DNA of 64,000 nt from Chloroflexota bacterium (GTDB taxonomy: Bacteria > Chloroflexota > Anaerolineae > Anaerolineales > Villigracilaceae), in the NCBI GenBank assembly GCA_021795965.1, contig JAJYOU010000003.1:62001-126000 (forward strand). The letters run 5' to 3'. The notes beneath the pieces are model-generated. The model saw only the letters and a program-made list of their open reading frames with translations, ran no database searches and had not been told where the DNA came from. The translations under genes were made by a program, and so were the position numbers. The first letter of the stretch is position 1; every line of letters starts with the position of its first letter. This document shows, in pieces, positions 26,208-34,336 of this stretch.

Positions 26208-26741
26208 TTAATCCAAAATGGAGTGACCACAAGCAGGGCAAAATCGGTCTGATTTTACGATCGGTTTTCCACAATGAGGGCAGAATCCCACCGATTTTTC
26301 CTTGCGGCTCATGCGCCGTGCAGCGATCAAATCCTCAAGTTCATTGTCAGTTACTTCCCCACCCTTGCTGACGTTCGAAGCATCAGCGCGGCGGGCAGCG
26401 ATGACAGCTTCCACTCGATTTTCCGCATCTTCCCCAGAAGCTGCCTGGGGTTGAAGCTCATCAAGCTTGCGCAGTACATCCGCCGCATGCTGCAACAAAC
26501 CTGCCCGCGTACCTGGGTAATCAGCCGCGGGGATTTTCCCCAGTGTATGATCGAAATCCAGTTCCTGGAGCGCGCCAATCAAACGATCTCGCTCTGCCAT
26601 TAACGAGGAAATTTCCTGGTTTGGTTCCGAAATTTTTGAGATTGAGCGCAGGCTGTTTTGACCCATCAAAAAAGGTTGTGCCACAAAAAGAGCAGTTAAG
26701 AGACCTACCGCCAGAAGTATTAAGATAGCTCCAATATCCAT
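26208..26741 (-). CDS. CcmI-like membrane protein with C-terminal zinc ribbon
   Basis: 177 aa. One N-terminal transmembrane helix (about 3-24), then a cytosolic helical region with the CcmI-like segment LIGALQELDFDHTLGKIPAADY (E-x-D-x-x-x-GKI-x-x-x-DY), a coiled stretch, and a C-terminal zinc ribbon CPHC-x(12)-CPAC. In many Chloroflexota-like ccm operons such a gene stands next to the CcmG thioredoxin. The same GKI-x(4)-Y motif recurs at the C-terminus of the next gene. The role is likely scaffold for apocytochrome or haem-lyase assembly, by analogy. Confidence 0.7.
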   Translation of the reverse strand: MDIGAILILLAVGLLTALFVAQPFLMGQNSLRSISKISEPNQEISSLMAERDRLIGALQELDFDHTLGKIPAADYPGTRAGLLQHAADVLRKLDELQPQAASGEDAENRVEAVIAARRADASNVSKGGEVTDNELEDLIAARRMSRKEKSVGFCPHCGKPIVKSDRFCPACGHSILD

Positions 26742-26750
26742 GGTTTTTCC

Positions 26751-27347
26751 TTATTTTTGTATGAGGGGATCAATAATGGCTTGGATTTCCGATTCTGATC
26801 CGAAGGGACCGATCTGGGCATAAGCCAAATTTCCAGCCTGGTCAATAAAGTAGGTTTCGGGAACACCGGTGATGCGAAAATACTGGGATATTTTTGTCCC
26901 CACATCCGGACCGTTCGGAAAAGTGATTCCAAAATTGGAAAGATATTTTCGCGCTTCCGGTTCCGTATCCACATAATCTACACCGACAAAAACCACCTGT
27001 CCGCCGCTTTCGTAAGTTTTCCAGACGGATTCCAATGCAGCAGCTTCCTGTTCGCAGGGTTTACACCAGGAAGCCCAAAAATTAACCACCACAACTTTCC
27101 CCTTTAAATCAGATAGATTAATTTCAGGCTTACCCTGAAATTGGTAACCATCAAAAAAGGAAAGGGTAAAATTTTGTATTGGATCGCCGACCTTTAAAGA
27201 ACCTTGTTGCGAGCGTTTCATATTAAAAGCAATAATTGCCAGCAGTCCTAATAGCAGGAGCCAGATAATTACCTGTATCCATATTGGTACGCCCCGTTTT
27301 GGTGCGGCTTCAACTTCCGCGTTGGGGGTCGAATTTCCTTCATTCAT
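26751..27347 (-). CDS. ccmG: TlpA/CcmG-type thioredoxin
   Basis: 198 aa from the ATG at 27347 (AGGAG 7 nt upstream). One N-terminal transmembrane helix (about 22-42), then a redoxin domain with the active site FWASWCKPCEQEA (C-x-x-C), the later cis-Pro in GVPETYFID and the family insertion GYQFQGKPEINLSDLKGKVVVVNF. It reduces the apocytochrome CxxCH thiols before haem attachment, with CcmH. Neighbours: ccmH 47 nt upstream, CcmI-like gene 9 nt downstream. Confidence 0.9.
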   Translation of the reverse strand: MNEGNSTPNAEVEAAPKRGVPIWIQVIIWLLLLGLLAIIAFNMKRSQQGSLKVGDPIQNFTLSFFDGYQFQGKPEINLSDLKGKVVVVNFWASWCKPCEQEAAALESVWKTYESGGQVVFVGVDYVDTEPEARKYLSNFGITFPNGPDVGTKISQYFRITGVPETYFIDQAGNLAYAQIGPFGSESEIQAIIDPLIQK

Positions 27348-27394
27348 ACCCATTCTCCTCTTTTTTGGCACAAATCCAATTCAAAACCACAGTT

Positions 27395-27874
27395 CTAATT
27401 GCGCTTTTTTAATTCTTCTTCGATTCGCGATGTATATTCATCTGTTGCCGGTCCATTCGGTTCCGTTTCTCCGCCGGCCAGTTGGTTGACAGTGTGCATC
27501 GATCTGAAGGCTCTAAAAAGAATATAAACTCCAATCACGATTAAAAATGGCGGCACAATGTAAACCAGCCAGTTTAAACCCTGCCGGGGAGGTTCAGCGA
27601 GTACCCTCACGCCGTATTGAGTTGCAAAATATTGCTTGATCTGATCCGCGTTCCAGCCTTCGGAGAGTTTGGTTCGAATTAATTCCCTCCACTGGGCACA
27701 AGCCTGGGTCGGGCAGACGTCCAGGGGTGTGTTTTCACAAACGGGGCAAAACATTTGGCTTGCAACCGCGTTCACCTCGTCATCAGACGGAGTTGGTTTT
27801 TGAGCAAACACATTTCCCACCCAGACCAGCGAGAACAAACTGACTGCCAGAAATATCCACAAAAACCGTTTCAT
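27395..27874 (-). CDS. ccmH: Cytochrome c maturation protein CcmH
   Basis: 159 aa from the ATG at 27874 (GGAG 6 nt upstream); signal peptide ending VFAQK. The redox pair FCPVC (C43, C46) replaces the usual LRCxxC. A second cysteine pair CPTQAC (C54, C59) follows, which is not in classical CcmH. A helical region and one C-terminal transmembrane helix (about 95-117) follow. CcmH works with CcmF and CcmG on apocytochrome. The extra pair may bind metal or form a disulfide. Confidence 0.9.
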   Translation of the reverse strand: MKRFLWIFLAVSLFSLVWVGNVFAQKPTPSDDEVNAVASQMFCPVCENTPLDVCPTQACAQWRELIRTKLSEGWNADQIKQYFATQYGVRVLAEPPRQGLNWLVYIVPPFLIVIGVYILFRAFRSMHTVNQLAGGETEPNGPATDEYTSRIEEELKKRN

Positions 27875-27993
27875 CAAATTCTCCAATTCGACCAGGCAAT
27901 TATCCAGAACAGATCAAAACCAGTTCGGGCTGACATTCGTCCATATGTCTGGCAAAAATATCCGTTCTTACAAGAATTTCATTACATTGAAGT

Positions 27994-30069
27994 CTAGTCA
28001 ACCTGCTGTCCAACCGCGGACCCAGCAATTTGATTCCGGCGAACACGCGCAGGAACGATTTCAACTTCCTTATCCGGCCAGCCTGCCACGATGGAACCAA
28101 AAATCAAAATGATTGATCCCAACCAGAGCCAATTGACAAGTGGATTATGGTAAATTTTAAAAGTGGCTCCGCTGGATAAAATAGGTTGCCAGTCGACCAG
28201 GATGACATAGAGATCATCTGCCATGGTCGAACGCACGCCTGGAATCGTCATCGGCTGCTGAGATTCGTAGTAATAATCACGGCGGGGGTAAAGCTCAGTC
28301 AGAAATTGGCCATTTTTTGAAACTGTCAGTACAGCGCGGGCAACGTTCCGGTTGTCATTGGTGTCGAATACCGCCAAATCCTTATAGGTGACCGTGTAAC
28401 CATCGAGTTGGAGGGACTGACCTTGCGCGATGGTGCCTTGAGTTTGCGTCTGGAACATTTCGATCCCAATGATTCCCAGCGACATGCAGACAATGGCAAG
28501 GTGGATGATGTATCCGCCATAACGGCGGCGATTTCGTCCTGCCAAACGCCAGAGTGCCAGCAGGATATTTTCCTTTTGCGCCCGGCTGCGAGCACGAGCT
28601 GCCCGCCAAAATTCATAAATCGTGATAAACGCGCTTGTGAAAATCACAAAGAAACCGATCAGGGCATATGGTTGGCGAATGTCAAATCCAAAAAAGATGA
28701 TCACCATCACAACCAGCGAAGCAATCAGCGGTTTCCACATGGCTTGTCCGAGTGTCTTAAGGGTGGAATGACCCCAAGCCGAAAGCGGGGCAATCCCCAT
28801 TAAAAGCACCAGGGCAGCAAAAAGCGGTCCGGTCGCGTTTTTATAAAAAGGAGGGCCGACAGTGATTTTTTGCCCAGTAACAAGTTCTGAGATCAATGGG
28901 AAAATCACTCCCCAAAAACAAACTACCAGGATGCTCATGAAAAGGAGATTGTTCAGTAAAAATAAGGCTTCACGGGATAACATGGAAGTCATCTGTGATT
29001 CGGCTTTAAGATCCGCCCAACGGTAGATCAGAAGAGCGACCGAGGTTACAAAAGTGATACCGATGAAGATGAAAAATGCAGGACCAATCGCACTTTGCGC
29101 AAATGCATGGACGGAGGAAAGAACGCCAGACCTGGTCAGGAAAGTACCAAATATCACCAGGGCATAAGTCAGGATGATCAGCAGCATATTCCAATACTTG
29201 AGCATGCCTCTTTTTTCCTGGATCATGACCGAATGCAGGAAAGCCGTTCCTGTCAGCCAAGGCATGAAGGCTGAGATTTCAACCGGGTCCCAACCCCAAT
29301 AACCTCCCCAACCCAAAACATCGTAAGCCCACCTGCCGCCTAAAACCAACCCAAGCGAAAGAAAAGTCCAGGCGATGATGGTCCAACGCCTGGTGATTCG
29401 AATCCAACGATCGTCCGTTCGCCCGGTCACCAAAGCGGCAATTGCAAAGGCAAATGGGATCACAAAACTGACAAATCCAAGATAAAGCATCGGTGGATGA
29501 ATGACCATTCCGGGATGCCTGAGCAGAGGGTTCAAACCGCGTCCATCCGTGGGGGCGAAGAAGGCAGACCCGGCAGGTTGGAACATCGCTGAAATCACAT
29601 CACCGCTAAAAGATTTCCAATATTGAAGGAATGGATTTTCATAAAAAATAACCAGCCCTACGAAGAAAGCCATGGTCAAACTCGTGACCACCACCACCCA
29701 GGGCAGAAACTCGCGGTCGCGATCCCATTTTCGCAGTGAGACTGCTGTGGAGAATGCAGCCATGAGCCAGGCCCAAAAAACCAGGGACCCTGATTGACCG
29801 CCCCAGAGCGAGGTGATCTTCAGGTACATGGGCATGGAACGACTGGTGACTTCGTAAACAAAAGCCACATGGTATTGGTCATTTACCAACAGGTAAATCA
29901 GGCTGATGACACTCAATGTGAGGATCGGGAATGTGAGCTGCATCGCCAGGCGGGAGCTTTCCACCCATTTTTGAGATCGGTGCACGTAACCATAAACTGC
30001 CGACCCAATCGCATAGATTGCCAGAATAAAGCTTAAGATTAAGACGCCATAACCAAAATCTTCAACCAT
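27994..30069 (-). CDS. ccmF: Haem lyase CcmF
   Basis: 691 aa, about 14-15 transmembrane helices, somewhat longer than average. WWD motif GWGGYWGWDPVE and flanking conserved segments HPPMLYLGFVSF (His), FLHSVMIQEKRGM (His) and SGVLSSVHAFAQS (His), as expected for the CcmF haem handling site. The C-terminal soluble domain is extracytoplasmic. It accepts haem from CcmE and ligates it to CxxCH. The order E-F-H is the usual cluster order. Confidence 0.95.
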   Translation of the reverse strand: MVEDFGYGVLILSFILAIYAIGSAVYGYVHRSQKWVESSRLAMQLTFPILTLSVISLIYLLVNDQYHVAFVYEVTSRSMPMYLKITSLWGGQSGSLVFWAWLMAAFSTAVSLRKWDRDREFLPWVVVVTSLTMAFFVGLVIFYENPFLQYWKSFSGDVISAMFQPAGSAFFAPTDGRGLNPLLRHPGMVIHPPMLYLGFVSFVIPFAFAIAALVTGRTDDRWIRITRRWTIIAWTFLSLGLVLGGRWAYDVLGWGGYWGWDPVEISAFMPWLTGTAFLHSVMIQEKRGMLKYWNMLLIILTYALVIFGTFLTRSGVLSSVHAFAQSAIGPAFFIFIGITFVTSVALLIYRWADLKAESQMTSMLSREALFLLNNLLFMSILVVCFWGVIFPLISELVTGQKITVGPPFYKNATGPLFAALVLLMGIAPLSAWGHSTLKTLGQAMWKPLIASLVVMVIIFFGFDIRQPYALIGFFVIFTSAFITIYEFWRAARARSRAQKENILLALWRLAGRNRRRYGGYIIHLAIVCMSLGIIGIEMFQTQTQGTIAQGQSLQLDGYTVTYKDLAVFDTNDNRNVARAVLTVSKNGQFLTELYPRRDYYYESQQPMTIPGVRSTMADDLYVILVDWQPILSSGATFKIYHNPLVNWLWLGSIILIFGSIVAGWPDKEVEIVPARVRRNQIAGSAVGQQVD

Positions 30070-30137
30070 TCATTATTCTCCAAATGTAATCAAACTCGGA
30101 TTGGATCCGTTAATTCCTGTAATTCCTGCCAGGCAGT

Positions 30138-30623
30138 TTATCCTTGGGATTGCTGCGGGACTGCATCTTCATATTTCGTGGGACATTTCAAAAGCAACTC
30201 ATCTGCATGAAAAATGCCTTCTGAATCGAGGTGACCAGTCATAATTGCCTGGGCTTCATTTCGCATCAAATCAGGTTTGACCCCAACATAAATCACTTCC
30301 AGTTTGTTTCTCTGCGGATCAATCACCGCGGTATGCAGAACGGCTGCCAACCCGCCTTCTTTTTCAATTTCAGCATTGTCACCCGATACATGCGCTACGG
30401 TAAATTTTAAAGTGAGAGTTTTCGGGTCATAGGTGATCGTATCCCCAATCACCGCGCCAGAAACGCGGATATTTTGGTTGACGATAGTGGATTGTTGCGC
30501 TTTTATTTCATCCACGGTCATGAAGTACTCAGCGCTGGCTTTTGTGGAAGAAATAATTAAATAAGCCACCGCAACAAGAATTAACAAACCACCAATTAAA
30601 AACTTAATTTTTGGAGAATTCAT
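30138..30623 (-). CDS. ccmE: Haem chaperone CcmE, cysteine (CxxxY) variant
   Basis: 161 aa. N-terminal transmembrane helix (about 7-24), then an OB fold beginning VDEIKAQQ..NIRVSGAVIG and ending MTGHLDSEGIFHADELLLKC. The haem-binding His of the classical HxxxY motif is Cys147 here, followed by Tyr151 (CPTKY). In archaea, Desulfovibrio and some Gram-positives this CxxxY form is known. First gene of the ccm operon; the promoter is in 30624-30790 but not resolved. Confidence 0.9.
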   Translation of the reverse strand: MNSPKIKFLIGGLLILVAVAYLIISSTKASAEYFMTVDEIKAQQSTIVNQNIRVSGAVIGDTITYDPKTLTLKFTVAHVSGDNAEIEKEGGLAAVLHTAVIDPQRNKLEVIYVGVKPDLMRNEAQAIMTGHLDSEGIFHADELLLKCPTKYEDAVPQQSQG

Positions 30624-30790
30624 GCTTACCTCCTGGAAAACCGATCAAACTAAAGGTCATATGTGCATTTTTACACAAATAGATTAATACAACCTGAAAA
30701 TGGGATCATTGCTGAACATTTTCGAAAAATATACCATACTACTCCAATTAAATTGTCCAAAAGAACACAAGCTAACCTTCATTTAATAAA

Positions 30791-30818
30791 GAACGACCCT
30801 GTGGAGTCAGGGTCGTTC
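30791..30818 (-). terminator. Terminator after the NrfD-like gene
   Basis: Perfect 11-bp stem GAACGACCCTG / CAGGGTCGTTC with a 6-nt loop; on the minus strand it is followed by TTTATT. It lies 26 nt after the nrfD-like stop and separates the quinone module from the ccm operon. Confidence 0.85.
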
Positions 30819-30843
30819 CCTGGAGACATCTTTTTAAATCAAT

Positions 30844-32115
30844 CTAAACTTCAGAATGCTCCGACCCATTTTGGAAAGGCAAAAACCGGGTCGCCAGGCT
30901 GAAAGTAAGAAACCAGTAGGCAATCACCATTGTGCCCACCGCAAATTCAACCCAGGTTGGTGTATACGAATACAGGCGAACCGTGGGCGTATAAGGGTCA
31001 TAAGTCGCTCCAGCGATCAATCCTGCAAAATTGTAACTCCAGCGCGTCAATACCGTGGCAAAAATGGGCAAGACAGCCGACGCCATCAAAATTCGGAAAG
31101 AACGGATTTTTTTTGCATTTAGCAGGATCACCCCGGCGATGACCGGTAAAAGAGCCTGCCCCAGCCAGAAAGTCATGGAATACGGGGCAACCGAGTCCAG
31201 GAGTTGGGTCTGCAAAGATATTTGCTTATCAAAACTGTAATAATTGGTAACAGCCCAATCCCAAAAGCGCAGGTAAACCAGCAGCAGGGTGATTGCCCCT
31301 GCCAGGCGGGCAACATCGTATAAAATCTCATCCTTAACTGTACCGGGACGCATGACCCTGAAAACAAAGACACTGGCAAAAAACAGAAGGGAAATTCCTC
31401 CACTCATGGCGGAGAAAACAAATTGGGTCGGCGCACTTTGGTTGAACCAAACGCCACGACCATAAAGGACAGAGTAGGTTGCTCCAAGGGATGCCTGGTG
31501 GAGCAGAGAGAGAGTCATGCCGATGATAGCCAGGAGGGGACCGAATTTATGAATGGTATGTCCCACTGCCTGCAAAAAATTAGCCAGGGTTCGCAGGATC
31601 TTGTAGCGTTCCAGGAGCGGGTGGTCCTTGAAAATTGGGTGCTCCGTGATTGATGGGATCAATTCTGCCACCAGAACAGTCAGGTAAAGCACCACGCACA
31701 TCGTAATTTCCCAGAGCAGGGAGTGCGGCTGCCAGTAAATAATCGGGTGCCAAAAACGAAAAGGTTGCCCAAGGTCCATCAAGAGAATTAAGCCCGCGCT
31801 GGAGTAGCCGAGGAAACCAATTAACACTGCCAATTTTCCAACCGCCTCGAAACGCTTAATCTGCAAGATATAGATGATGGCGCCGAATACAAATGCACAG
31901 CCACCCAGGGCAATCGAGGATAAGTCAATTGAAATCCACAAACCCCAGGGAACCTTGTTGGATAACCCGGTTACCTGCAGACCATCCCGAAAGACATAAT
32001 AAACTCCAACCAACCCAAACATGATGCAGGCAAGTAAAAACCCGATCCAATATGGGAATATATCAACCATCTTCTTTCCGAAACGAATTTTTGGATAAAT
32101 AATTGATGTTTGCAT
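30844..32115 (-). CDS. NrfD/HybB/PsrC family quinone-interacting membrane subunit
   Basis: 423 aa, about ten transmembrane helices. Seen: IGFLLACIMFGLVGVYYV, WGLWISIDLSSIALGGCAFVFGA, the segment FRFWHPIIYWQPHSLLWEI, and LLHQASLGATYSVLYGR (conserved His, possible quinone site). Such subunits bind menaquinone and pass electrons to or from an attached Fe-S subunit. It starts 3 nt after the 4Fe-4S protein, whose upstream neighbour is a heptahaem cytochrome. HybB-type features (long helices at the N- and C-terminus) fit best. Confidence 0.88.
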   Translation of the reverse strand: MQTSIIYPKIRFGKKMVDIFPYWIGFLLACIMFGLVGVYYVFRDGLQVTGLSNKVPWGLWISIDLSSIALGGCAFVFGAIIYILQIKRFEAVGKLAVLIGFLGYSSAGLILLMDLGQPFRFWHPIIYWQPHSLLWEITMCVVLYLTVLVAELIPSITEHPIFKDHPLLERYKILRTLANFLQAVGHTIHKFGPLLAIIGMTLSLLHQASLGATYSVLYGRGVWFNQSAPTQFVFSAMSGGISLLFFASVFVFRVMRPGTVKDEILYDVARLAGAITLLLVYLRFWDWAVTNYYSFDKQISLQTQLLDSVAPYSMTFWLGQALLPVIAGVILLNAKKIRSFRILMASAVLPIFATVLTRWSYNFAGLIAGATYDPYTPTVRLYSYTPTWVEFAVGTMVIAYWFLTFSLATRFLPFQNGSEHSEV

Positions 32116-32118
32116 AGC

Positions 32119-32955
32119 TTATCCCTTCTGGAAAGGGTTATTGATGTTAGCTTCAGGCGGAATGTAATACACACTTGGCTCGGTGCTCAGTTCTTCTTCA
32201 CGAAGTCGCATGACAATCTTTGCTTCTGCGAGTACCTTGGAAACGGGGCTGTCCGGGTTTGTCAGATCTCCAAACGCCCTCGCTCCCGTCGGACAGGCGA
32301 CAACACAGGCTGGGGTCGCATTCGTATCCACGCCGGGAACCAATCCGCGGGCCAACCCACCATCAATCCGATGGACACAAAATGTACATTTTTCAACCAC
32401 TCCGCGCGGTCGGTTGGACACTTCAGCATACCCAAAATTTGGGGACTTCGGACTGGTTTTTATAGGGGCTTTCCAGTTGAAGACACGCGCATCGTAGGGA
32501 CAAGCCACCTGGCAATAACGGCACCCGATACAGCGGGTGTAATCCATCATTACGATGCCGTCCTGCCGTTTATACGTGGCTTTTACAGGGCAAACATGCA
32601 CACATGGGGCTTCGCCACAGTGCATACAGGGGCGGGAGAGAAAAAATTCTTTTCCATTTTGGAGTGTTTCTGTCGTGACCACACAATAAACCATATTGTC
32701 GGCAAGATTGTTAACAGCCTGACAGGAATAAGTGCAATATTTGCAACCGATACATTTATTAATATCAATCGACATTCCCCATTGGGGACCGCTGCCCGTC
32801 TCACCTTCAGCCCGATGTTGGCTGGCCTGGGTGACAGTAATGATTGTTTGAGTTAGAGCTGCAGCACCAGCCAGTGCGCCGCCCAATTTGATCAAATCGC
32901 GCCGTGAGGTATTGCCCTTTTCGGCTTTGGTTTGATTTTCATCCTTCTCTTTCAT
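32119..32955 (-). CDS. TAT-exported 4x[4Fe-4S] ferredoxin subunit (HybA/NrfC-like)
   Basis: 278 aa. Twin-arginine signal TSRRDLIKLGGALAGAA (Arg18-Arg19). Four cluster motifs: CIGCKYCTYSC, CMHCGEAPCVHVC, CIGCRYCQVAC with the fourth set at CTFCVHRID plus C.VAC, giving about sixteen cysteines. It would be translocated folded and sit on the outer face of the membrane, relaying electrons between the NrfD-like quinone site and the heptahaem cytochrome. No catalytic (molybdopterin or hydrogenase) subunit accompanies it. Operon order: cytochrome, ferredoxin, NrfD-like. Confidence 0.92.
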   Translation of the reverse strand: MKEKDENQTKAEKGNTSRRDLIKLGGALAGAAALTQTIITVTQASQHRAEGETGSGPQWGMSIDINKCIGCKYCTYSCQAVNNLADNMVYCVVTTETLQNGKEFFLSRPCMHCGEAPCVHVCPVKATYKRQDGIVMMDYTRCIGCRYCQVACPYDARVFNWKAPIKTSPKSPNFGYAEVSNRPRGVVEKCTFCVHRIDGGLARGLVPGVDTNATPACVVACPTGARAFGDLTNPDSPVSKVLAEAKIVMRLREEELSTEPSVYYIPPEANINNPFQKG

Positions 32956-33014
32956 TGGTAGCCTCCAGATTCGATGATCGAAGTTTCTAAGGTTGGAAAC
33001 CCAAAACCCGATTT

Positions 33015-33824
33015 TTATTTCGTGGGTTGGCCCGGTTCTTTCGCAAAAATTGCCCAGGATCCAATGCTACCAATTAGTAATCCGCCAAGGAGAAGCAAAA
33101 CGGAAGGTAAATGAATCCCACCAGCGGGGGTTGGAACCGGTGTTTCGGTTGGTTCAATTCCAATCGCACTGACATCCATGGGAGTTGCCAAAGGCTCAAT
33201 CTTGATGCCTGAACTGACAATTCGATTAGCTTTATGAAGATTTTGATGACAATCACCGCAGGTCGATCCTGCTACTACCAAAGTATGGCTTCTGCTGGTC
33301 CCCATGTGACAATTAATGCAGTTCAAGCCAGCTGCGGCGTGGGTGGAGCCAACCATATCCTGCATTTGCTCTTTATGACAATTCTCACATACGATTTTTG
33401 ACCCTGGAGAAAGTACCGGTCCCTGGGAATGAGGTTCATGGCAGGTTGTGCACTTCAAACCTACCTGGCCATGTTTGCTGAGTGCCAATTGTCCGGCAAT
33501 GTTTTCACCAGCCACTTCCGTGTGGCAGACCTGGCAGGTAGTGGCTTCATCCTCAATCGTATATTTGATCTGCGGGTGCTGCCCTTCACCAGATCCCAGC
33601 TTGTGGCAGACAAGGCAATTGACATTTCCAGAAGCATGCTTACTGCTCGACCAGGTCGCCACCTGGGTTGCGTGACAATTCTGGCAAGTATCGGTGATGT
33701 TGGACTGATTGGTTGCAGCAGCTGCCACATGTTCGGTCGGAGCCATCACCAGAAAACCAATCAGCAAGAATATCAGCGCCAAACACCATGTCAGGATCAA
33801 ATGTATGTAATTAGGTTTATTCAT
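33015..33824 (-). CDS. Membrane-anchored heptahaem cytochrome c
   Basis: 269 aa from the ATG at 33824 (GGAG 9 nt upstream). Signal peptide ending AAA, seven CxxCH motifs (CQNCH, CLVCH, CQVCH, CTTCH, CENCH, CINCH, CGDCH), then a Thr/Pro linker and a C-terminal transmembrane anchor (about 235-258, LLLLGGLLIGSIG). The haem spacing is irregular, like the NapC/NirT-Nrf and doubled-CXXCH families. It would take electrons from, or give them to, the Fe-S/NrfD module downstream. A Crp/Fnr-like palindrome lies just upstream. Confidence 0.88.
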   Translation of the reverse strand: MNKPNYIHLILTWCLALIFLLIGFLVMAPTEHVAAAATNQSNITDTCQNCHATQVATWSSSKHASGNVNCLVCHKLGSGEGQHPQIKYTIEDEATTCQVCHTEVAGENIAGQLALSKHGQVGLKCTTCHEPHSQGPVLSPGSKIVCENCHKEQMQDMVGSTHAAAGLNCINCHMGTSRSHTLVVAGSTCGDCHQNLHKANRIVSSGIKIEPLATPMDVSAIGIEPTETPVPTPAGGIHLPSVLLLLGGLLIGSIGSWAIFAKEPGQPTK

Positions 33825-33843
33825 CGATACATTCTCCAATTAA

Positions 33844-33859
33844 AGTGATATATTTCACA
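33844..33859. promoter_or_regulatory. Crp/Fnr-like palindrome upstream of the heptahaem cytochrome
   Basis: AGTGATATATTTCACA, that is AGTGA-N6-TCACA, one step from the perfect consensus TGTGA-N6-TCACA. It lies 20-35 nt upstream of the heptahaem start codon on the minus strand, so it probably overlaps the promoter. Confidence 0.5.
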
Positions 33860-34087
33860 ATTGAATATTAATAATTCATTAGAATACATGATAGTGCTGC
33901 CTGTCATCAGATGCTGGAACGAATGTCACTTAATGAATTACAAACACTTATAGTCATTCAATCATGGGTTTTTAATGTTTGCTTTAGGTTATACTTAACT
34001 TTGTTAATATTACCTTTTATGTTGGAGTGACGATGCTTATCGCTGAATTAACACACGAAGATCAGCTTTACAGCGGAGGGAAAAACG

Positions 34088-34333
34088 ATGAGTGATCCTG
34101 CTGGCAACCCAGTCTACGTAGCCCTTTTGTTTATCCTTCGATGCTTGATTCCTTTGTTAGTCCTCTTTGGAATCTCATATTTACTTCGTCGCCTGGGGCT
34201 GGTTCAAACCCAAGACCCGGAACCCCCTCAAGACGATTATTACGAATACGGCGAACCCTACGACGACGAAGAACATGCTGCACCTGAAACCTCGCCAGGT
34301 GACACCTCCAAATCAAACTCAAGGGGGTCATAA
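34088..34333 (+). CDS. Small membrane protein upstream of the multihaem array
   Basis: 81 aa. AGCGGAGGG lies 7 nt before the ATG. One hydrophobic segment (about 9-31, YVALLFILRCLIPLLVLFGI) with LLRRLGL after it, then a very acidic, Pro/Tyr-rich, probably disordered tail (EPPQDDYYEYGEPYDDEE). The multihaem cytochrome gene begins 4 nt later, so it is the first gene of the array operon. Role unknown; assembly factor or small subunit of the cytochrome complex is possible. No family recognised. Confidence 0.75.
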   Translation: MSDPAGNPVYVALLFILRCLIPLLVLFGISYLLRRLGLVQTQDPEPPQDDYYEYGEPYDDEEHAAPETSPGDTSKSNSRGS

Positions 34334-34336
34334 CCC

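Noticed and set aside
32110-32856. 248-codon plus-strand frame opposite the ferredoxin gene
   Set aside because: Shadow of the four-cluster ferredoxin gene; no domain and no coding context.
33015-33824. Assignment of the heptahaem gene as nitrite reductase NrfA
   Set aside because: It lacks the CxxCK haem site, has seven CxxCH motifs and is only about 270 residues long.
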